A DNA stretch of 64,000 nucleotides from Gemmobacter sp. 24YEA27. Lineage in GTDB: Bacteria > Pseudomonadota > Alphaproteobacteria > Rhodobacterales > Rhodobacteraceae. The position numbers were made by a program, and so were the translations under genes. Shown here one piece after another: positions 58,080-64,000 of the stretch. The stretch is from NCBI RefSeq assembly GCF_030052995.1, contig NZ_JASJPW010000004.1:1-64000 (forward strand), read 5' to 3'. Each line of letters opens with the position of its first letter. Position 1 is the first letter of the stretch. Under the pieces are notes generated by a model that was not told the origin of the DNA, ran no database searches, and saw nothing but the letters and a program-made list of their open reading frames with translations.

Positions 58080-59350
58080 TTACTTCGCGAGCAGTTCCTC
58101 AAGGCCTTTCGCCGAAGCCTCCAGCGCGGCCTCAGCCGTGGCATCGCCGCTTGCTGCCAGCGAGATCTGGGTGCCGATCACATCCTGATATTGCGGCGTG
58201 TAGGTAAAGATCGGGAAGCTTTTGCCGGATGCCACGATCTCCCCGGCCTGGGCATAGAAGGGGTATTTCGCCAGAACCGCAGCATCCTCGAAAGTGTCCG
58301 AGCGCACCGGCGCATGGCCTTCCAGTGCGCGCCTCGCCGAGATGTCTTTCGACTGCACCCAGGAGATAAAGGTCCAGGCCGCGTCTTTCTGCTCGTCGGG
58401 GATGTTCTTCGGGATGCCCCAGCCCCAGCCGCCGCTTTCGCCATGGCCGCCCGGCATCACCGAAATTGACAGCTTGCCCGCCGCATTCGGGCAGGTCTCT
58501 GCATTGTCGATCTGCGGCAACATCCACCAATAGGTGACCATCGAGAAGCTCTCGCCGGCGCACATCAGGCGCATCGTATCGTCAAGCGTGGCAGAAAGCG
58601 CGCCGGTCTGGGCCGCGTTTGCGATCATATCTGTGTAGAAGCCAAGCGCCTGCCGGCCTTTGTCAGAGTTCAGCACAACGCTGCCATCGGCGGCCAGATA
58701 GTCGCCCCCCGCCGCGAAGAGATAGTTGGAGAATTCCATCGAATTGGGGTCACCGCGCTGGCCCTGCATCGCGGCGCCGTTGACGCCGCCCTCGGCCTTC
58801 ATAAATTTCGCGATGGCAACATAGTCTTCCAGCGTTGCGGGCGCCGCCAGCGCCTTGCCGGTTGCCGCCTGATATTTCGCGGCCAGATCCGCGATTTCAA
58901 GCAGATCGCTGCGATAGATCAGACCCATCGAGTAGTTGTACATCGGCAGGATCGGCATCGCCGCGTCAGTGCGGCCCAGCAGATCCAGCATGGCGGGAAT
59001 AATGGGGGCCATGTCGAAGCCGGTCTTTGCGACATAGGGGTTCAGGTCTTCCAGCCAGCCGCCCGCCGGGAACTCCCCCGCCCAGAGAAAATCGACCGAA
59101 AGGAGGTTGTAGTAGCTTTCACCGCCGACAAGCTGTGCCACCAGCTTGTCATGCATATCGCCGTAACCAACCTTCTCGAACTCGACCCTGATGCCGGTTT
59201 CGGCCTCAAATTCGGGCAGCAGAGCCTCAATGATTTTTGTTTCGGGACGTCTTCCATCAGGGCGCGAAGCGTCACGCCATCGGCCAGTGCAGTGCTGGCC
59301 CAGAATGCGGCAGCAAGGCTGCCTGCGACAAGGAAAGCATTGGATTTCAT
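58080..59350 (-). CDS. Sugar ABC transporter substrate-binding protein (CUT1), one frameshift
   Basis: About 423 residues after repair, with a Sec signal peptide (MKSNAFLVAGSLAAAFWAST, then ALAD). The frame breaks near 59245; one C restores EDVPETKIIEALLPEFEAET. Family sections are GYGDMHDKLVAQLVGGESYY, FLWAGEFPAGGWLEDLNPYV, MYNYSMGLIYRSDLLE and GWGWGIPKNIPDEQKDAAWT, the last typical of sugar-binding family 1. The start at 59350 follows AGAGGAA. Ligand unknown. Confidence 0.9.
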
Positions 59351-59393
59351 CTTTTTTCCTCTCTGTTTTCGCAAATAGTCTTCTTGAGTGGAC

Positions 59394-60194
59394 TTATTTA
59401 ACCGAGCCGAATGACAGGCCCTGAACCAGGTATTTCTGGATGAATCTCACCGCGATCAGCAGCGGCAGAATGGCAAGCGAGACGCCGGCCGAAACCTGTG
59501 AGATCTGCACCCCGTTTGACGTTTGCAGCGCGGCAAGTGCCACCGGAACCGTGGCGGTTTTTGAGCCGCCGAGGATCAGCGCGAAAAGGAATTCATTCCA
59601 GGACAGGATGAACCCCAGCACAGCCGCCGCCATAATTCCTGGCGCGGCGACCGGTAGAACCACGCGCCAGAACGCGCCCCAGCGGGTGGCACCATCCGTC
59701 ATGGCGGCACCCTCCAGATCCTCGGGGATCGACTCGAAAAACCCCATCAGGATCCAGGTCAGAAAAGGCAGGTTGATCGCGGAATAGACCAGCACGAGGC
59801 CGGTCAGCGAATTGGTGAGGCCGGCGACGCGGTACAGCATGAAAACCGGCAGCGCGAGCGCCACCGGCGGCAGCATCTGGCTTGCCAGCGTGGCGAAACG
59901 GGCAAAGCGCCCGCCGGTGCGGAACCGCGCAAAGGCATAGCCCGTCATGGCGGCCAGCGGCATCGTCAGCACCACCGAAAGCAGGGCGACAATCAGGGAA
60001 TTCATGTAGTTGCGGCCGAAATTTTTCTCGGCAAACAGCGCCCGGTAATTGTCCAGCGTGACTGCGGGAAAAACCTCCCTCGAATAAGAGGCATGTTCCG
60101 GTACCAGCGAGGTACGAAACACCCAGAGGATCGGCAAAAGCACAATCAGGCAGGCAAGGATCAGCCCCAGATGCGACAACACCCGGCGCATCAT
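59394..60194 (-). CDS. Sugar ABC transporter permease (MalG-like, CUT1)
   Basis: 266 residues with six membrane segments. The EAA loop reads IPEDLEGAAMTDGATRWGAF followed by WRVVLPVAAPGI. The N-terminus ILACLIVLLPILWVFRTSL and the C-terminus IQKYLVQGLSFGSVK are normal. Its ATG overlaps the ATPase stop (ATGA), so translation is coupled. Intact frame. Confidence 0.92.
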   Translation of the reverse strand: MMRRVLSHLGLILACLIVLLPILWVFRTSLVPEHASYSREVFPAVTLDNYRALFAEKNFGRNYMNSLIVALLSVVLTMPLAAMTGYAFARFRTGGRFARFATLASQMLPPVALALPVFMLYRVAGLTNSLTGLVLVYSAINLPFLTWILMGFFESIPEDLEGAAMTDGATRWGAFWRVVLPVAAPGIMAAAVLGFILSWNEFLFALILGGSKTATVPVALAALQTSNGVQISQVSAGVSLAILPLLIAVRFIQKYLVQGLSFGSVK

Positions 60195-61299
60195 GGCGTA
60201 GCCCGCCTGGGCCAGGCCTTGCCATCCGAACCACGGAAGAGATGCATCTGCGCCATATCGGCGTGCAGCGTGACCTGATCGCCGAATGCGGGCAGGAAAT
60301 GGCGCCCGGTGCGCGCCGAAATCGCAACGCCTGCTTCCGTCTCGATGCCGATCAGATTTTCGGCGCCAAGCGCTTCGCGCACCACAACCTTGCCGGTGAC
60401 CGGCAAGGTGCCGGCAGCGGGCTCAGACAGGATATCCTCGGCGCGCAGCCCCAGAATGGCCGGTTCCTGCGCGGCGCTTGCATAAAGCGTGGCCTGGGCC
60501 GGCGGCAGCGCGCCCTCAAGAGGCCCGGCTTTCAGCAAGACCTCTGTCCCATGTCCGGTCAGGCTGGCCGGGATGAGGTTCATCGCAGGTGAAGCAAGGA
60601 ACTGCGCCACGAATGTATTGGCCGGGTTGGCGTAGACCTCAAGCGGTGGGCCGACCTGTTCGATATGGCCATCCCGCATGATACAGATGCGGTCACCCAT
60701 CGTCATGGCTTCGACATGGTCATGGGTGACAAACACCATGGTCTTGCCAAGACGGCGATGCAGTTTCACCAGCTCCTGGCGCATCTCACCGCGCAGCTTG
60801 GCGTCGAGATTGGACAGTGGCTCATCCATCAGGAAGGCATCCGGCTCGCGCACCATGGCCCGTCCAAGCGCTACACGCTGGCGCTGGCCCCCTGAAAGCG
60901 CACCGGGCCGGCGGTCGAGGTAGGGTTCCAGCCCGAGGATTGCCGCGGCTTCGGCGATGCGTCTGTCCTGCTCTGCGACAGGTGTGCCGCGCATCTTCAT
61001 GCCAAAGCGCATGTTTTCACGCACTGACATATGTGGGTAAAGGGCGTAGCTCTGGAACACCACGGCGACGTTGCGGTCCCGCGGCGCAAGCTCGGTCACG
61101 TCGCGCGTGCCAATCCGGATCCGTCCCGAGGTGATTTCCTCCAGCCCGGCGATCATTCTGAGCGTCGTGGATTTTCCGCAGCCCGAAGGCCCAGAAGCAC
61201 CATAAACTCGCCTTCGCCGATGGTGAGGGAGACATCCCTGACCCCGAACACGCCACTGCCATAATCGCGGCTGATACTGTCGAGTGTGATCGCTGTCAA
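60191..61299 (-). CDS. Sugar ABC transporter ATP-binding protein (MalK/UgpC-like), one frameshift
   Basis: About 369 residues after repair. Walker A is broken near 61190; one C restores MVLLGPSGCGKSTTLRMIAG. Then VVFQSYALYPHMSVRENMRF, signature ALSGGQRQRVALGRAMV, Walker B FLMDEPLSNLDAKLR and H-loop VFVTHDHVEAMTMGDRI. The C-terminal TOBE domain (ILGLRAEDILSEPAAG) is present. The only in-frame start I see is TTG at 61299 behind GAGGCTC; this is less certain. First gene of the transporter operon. Confidence 0.9.
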
Positions 61300-61374
61300 A
61301 AGAGCCTCATTCCCGGGCGTTTATGTGAAAGATGCGGGATCGGACATTACCGAACACGCGTGACGGAGGAGGGA

Positions 61375-62175
61375 TCAGGTCGTGTAAACGCCGCCGGTCA
61401 CGTTGATCGCCTGGCCGGTCATGAAGCGGGCCGCATCCGAGCAAAGGAAGACGACAACGCCTGCGACATCCTCTGGTGTCTCGATCCGGCCGAGCGGCGT
61501 CTGGCGGATGTAATCCTGCTCGACCTCATCGGGGGTCATGCCGCGCAGTTCGGCTTCCCAGAGGATCTCGCGCTCCTGCATAGAGGTACGCACAAAACCC
61601 GGGCAAACCGCATTCACCCGAATGCCCTTCGGCGCCAGTTCCCGGGCAAGGCCCTGGGTCCAGCCGACCACCGCGAATTTCGAGGCAGAGTAATGTGCCA
61701 GAAGAGGGGCGCCAATTTTGGCCGCCAGGGAGGCAGTGTTGACAATGACACCACGGCTTTGCCGCAGGAAATAGCGCGAAACGATCTGGTTTGTCAGAAA
61801 GACGCCGCGCGCATTCACATCCATATTGAAGTCCCAGTCATCGTCCGTCAGATCAACGGCCGCGCGCATGGTGGATACCCCGGCATTGGCGATGCAGATC
61901 TCGATTCCGCCAGCCAGTTCCAGCGCCTGGTCGAATGCAGCCTGAACCGAATCGCGTTCGCGCACATCTATTCTGACAGCATGATGACCAGCGCCGAGCG
62001 ATGCCGCCGCAGCCTCTGCCGCCTCAAGGTTCAGGTCAGCAATCACCACCTGAATTCCCTGCGCTGCCAGCGCCTTCGCAATCGCAAACCCTATCCCGGT
62101 CGCAGCGCCGGTGACGAAGGCCCGCTTGCCGCCAAGGCCCGGGTGTTGCTGCTCGGCCAGCTGATCTGCACGCAT
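61375..62175 (-). CDS. SDR family oxidoreductase
   Basis: 266 residues, classical short-chain dehydrogenase. It shows AFVTGAATGIGFAIAKALAA, ICIANAGVSTMRAAVDLTDD, VNTASLAAKIGAPLLAHY and HYSASKFAVVGWTQGLAREL with catalytic Tyr and Lys, and RFMTGQAINVTGGVYTT at the end. The start at 62175 follows AAGGGAG. Upstream of the sugar importer and divergent from the DeoR gene, it probably oxidises a sugar or polyol carried by that importer. Confidence 0.92.
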   Translation of the reverse strand: MRADQLAEQQHPGLGGKRAFVTGAATGIGFAIAKALAAQGIQVVIADLNLEAAEAAAASLGAGHHAVRIDVRERDSVQAAFDQALELAGGIEICIANAGVSTMRAAVDLTDDDWDFNMDVNARGVFLTNQIVSRYFLRQSRGVIVNTASLAAKIGAPLLAHYSASKFAVVGWTQGLARELAPKGIRVNAVCPGFVRTSMQEREILWEAELRGMTPDEVEQDYIRQTPLGRIETPEDVAGVVVFLCSDAARFMTGQAINVTGGVYTT

Positions 62176-62431
62176 TTGGAATCTCCCTTGATGGCAGAAA
62201 TCAAACAAAACTTTCAGGCTGACGCAAGAATAATGTTTGAGTATGTTCGATTTTTGCGATTTATATGTTTTGATTTGATCGATCATGCGCCGCTCCGACC
62301 TTGTGGCGCAGCACTTGTGCAGGCAAAACATGGAAAGGCCGGGAGATTCCTGGCGCGATGTGATACGGGCCCGGGAATACGATACCCATACCCCGAAAAG
62401 GATCAGGCCAGGACATGATACGCCCGAACAG

Positions 62432-63288
62432 ATGATTGCCACCGAACCCCCTGAGCCCGCACCCCACGGAGCATCAGCGCCACAGCCAGCGACCGGGATT
62501 GCCCGCGCCCCGGCTCAGGCCCGCATGGTCCGCATTCTTGAAAGGCTGAATGAAGGGGGCTCGGTTACGGTCACCGATCTGGCCCATGAATTCGGCGTCT
62601 CAGATATGACCGTGCGCCGCGACCTTGCGGAGCTTGAACGTGACGGCTTGCTGGAGCGCGTCCATGGTGGCGCCATCGGTCTGAGCCGCGGCCCGCTGAC
62701 CGTGATCGATGATATAGAGCCCGCTTTCGAGGCCCGCGCCCGGCAGAATGCCGACCGTAAGGCCCGGATCGCTCTTGCCGCCGCGCGCCATGTGGCGGGT
62801 CGCAATGCGCTTGCCTTTGATCTGGGCACCACTGTTCTTGCCGCCGCGCGCGCGGTTGCTGCTGCGGGCCCGCAGCCACAGATGCGGGTGTTCACAAACA
62901 GCATGCGCGCCGGCCAGGCGATGGCCCGGGCCGGGCTTTCTGTCTATATGAGCGGCGGCGTGATCCGGGCCGAAGAAATGTCGCTGACCGGCACCGAGGC
63001 TGTTGACGGGTTTTCGCGCTATTATTTCGACGTCGCGCTGCTCGGTGCCTCCGGGATGACGGCCGAAGGTGTGTTTGACTACTCGCCCGAGGAAGCCGCC
63101 GTGAAGACGGTTTTCCTGCAGCGCTCGGCGAACGTGTGCTGCTGCTGGACAGCACAAAGTTCCGCCGGGTCTCCACGGTGCTGATCGCCTCCCTGGCGGA
63201 ACTTTCCACCCTGATCACCGATGCGCCCCCACCCCCGGATCTGGCCTCTGTGCTGGAAGGGGCCGGGGTACGGGTGATCCTTGCCTGA
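62432..63288 (+). CDS. DeoR family transcriptional regulator, one frameshift
   Basis: About 285 residues after repair. The N-terminal helix-turn-helix is MVRILERLNEGGSVTVTDLA with FGVSDMTVRRDLAELERDGL and the wing LERVHGGAI. The C-terminal sugar-phosphate domain has AFDLGTTVLAAARAVAA, YMSGGVIRAEEMSLTGTEAV and DVALLGASGMTAEGVFDYSP. The frame breaks near 63128; one base restores ERVLLLDSTKFRRVSTVLIA. Starts at 62330 or 62285 are also possible. It is divergent from the SDR and importer genes and precedes the kinase, so it probably senses the phosphorylated sugar. Confidence 0.86.
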
Positions 63289-63317
63289 CCCGAAACCCTG
63301 CGCAGCGGATCTTCTGA

Positions 63318-64000
63318 ATGACTGTCTTTCTCGGCCTTGATATCGGCACAACCTCGACCATCGGCATCCTCGCGGATACTGCGGGCAAAGTGCTGGCGCT
63401 CGCCTCGCGCCCTGTCACGCTTTATGCTGAAAAGCCGGGCTGGGCCGAGGAAGACCCCGCGCAATGGTGGGCGAATTGCTGCGATCTGATCCCGAGCTTC
63501 TGGAAACCGCAGGAATTTCCGGCGCTGATATTGCAGGCATCGGCGTGGCCGGAATGCTGCCTGCCACGGTTTTGCTGGATGAGACGGGTGCGGTGCTGCG
63601 CCGCTCGATCCAGCAAAGTGATGGGCGTGCCGGCGCAGAAGTCGAGGAGATGAAGCGCGAGATTGACGAGCCGGTTTTCCTGAAAGCCGCAGGCTGCGGC
63701 GTCAATCAGCAGCTTGTGGGGGCCAAGATCCGCTGGCTGGCCCGCCATGAACCCGAGATTCTGGCCCGGCAAAGGTGCTGCTTGGTTCATATGACTATAT
63801 CAATTTCCGCCTTACCGGCGTCGCGGCGGTCGAACAGAACTGGCGCTGGAGGCGGGAATCGTCAATGTCGCTTCGGGCAGGGTCGATCTTGCCCAGGCGG
63901 CGATGACCGGGATTCCGCCGCATCTGCTTCCGCCGCTGATTGCCTCCTCGGCCGTGCTCGGAAGTGTCACCGCTGCCGCGGCGGCGGCGACTGGTCTGGC
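63318..64000 (+). CDS. FGGY family carbohydrate kinase (xylulokinase-like), cut by window, three frameshifts
   Basis: N-terminal 228 or so residues of a sugar kinase. The ATP-domain start FLGLDIGTTSTIGILADTAG and KPGWAEEDPAQWW are typical of FGGY kinases. Breaks near 63470, 63772 and 63843 each need one base and restore WWGELLRSDPELLETAG, then VLLGSYDYINFRLTGVAAVE and EQNWALEAGIVNVASG. The kinase continues beyond base 64000. Placed after DeoR and divergent from the sugar importer, it would phosphorylate the imported sugar or its keto form. Confidence 0.85.

Overview
The window is GC-rich alphaproteobacterial DNA and most likely comes from a Rhodobacteraceae (Paracoccus/Rhodobacter-like) extrachromosomal replicon. 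The evidence is a complete repABC-type replication and partition module (42.4-46.2 kb), with a repB-repC intergenic antisense RNA hairpin, a toxin-antitoxin pair on its flank and near-palindromic repeats at the repC stop codon. Around it lies the accessory catabolic content typical of such megaplasmids or chromids: many solute importers, each with its own catabolic enzymes and regulator. No rRNA, tRNA, CRISPR array or intact insertion sequence was seen.

Layout. 0-2.6 kb: amino-acid ABC importer (ATPase end, binding protein) and an M20 amidohydrolase. 2.7-7.3 kb (minus): ribose-type ABC importer plus a glutathione S-transferase. 7.3-9.8 kb: sulfurtransferase, Rrf2 and GntR regulators. 9.8-13.6 kb: orphan peptide-binding protein, aspartoacylase-like hydrolase, threonine-aldolase-like enzyme. 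13.5-21.3 kb: AraC regulator divergent from an operon of PhyH dioxygenase, ribose-type ABC importer, PfkB kinase, RbsD and a PanB-like protein lacking the PanB metal ligands. 21.3-22.7 kb: no convincing gene. 22.7-25.7 kb: LysR, aldo/keto reductase, MFS exporter. 25.8-30.2 kb: isopropylmalate-dehydrogenase-like enzyme, SDR, aldehyde dehydrogenase, LysR. 30.4-37.1 kb (minus): ABC importer in which one permease is fused to an SMP-30/strictosidine-synthase-like propeller, with a second free-standing propeller gene. 37.4-41.4 kb (minus): deoC, tandem-domain ALDH16-type dehydrogenase, HAD phosphatase. 41.4-46.2 kb: vapBC and repABC. 46.2-48.8 kb: davA/davB lysine-to-5-aminovalerate pair. 49.1-55.5 kb: surface-glycan genes. 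56.3-64 kb: BtpA-family protein, MalFGK-type sugar importer, SDR, DeoR regulator and the start of an FGGY kinase.

Quality caveat. More than 30 reading frames are broken by single-base shifts, nearly all of which look like one lost base in a short C or G run. Restoring the base recovers conserved family motifs each time, so I read them as sequencing or assembly errors, not decay. Such genes are listed as single CDS spanning the breaks.

Most interesting points: the permease-propeller fusion and its neighbours; the PhyH/ribose-importer/PfkB/RbsD/PanB-like operon, a candidate undescribed sugar-catabolic route; the deoC-ALDH16 pair; and the cis-acting repeats around repABC.
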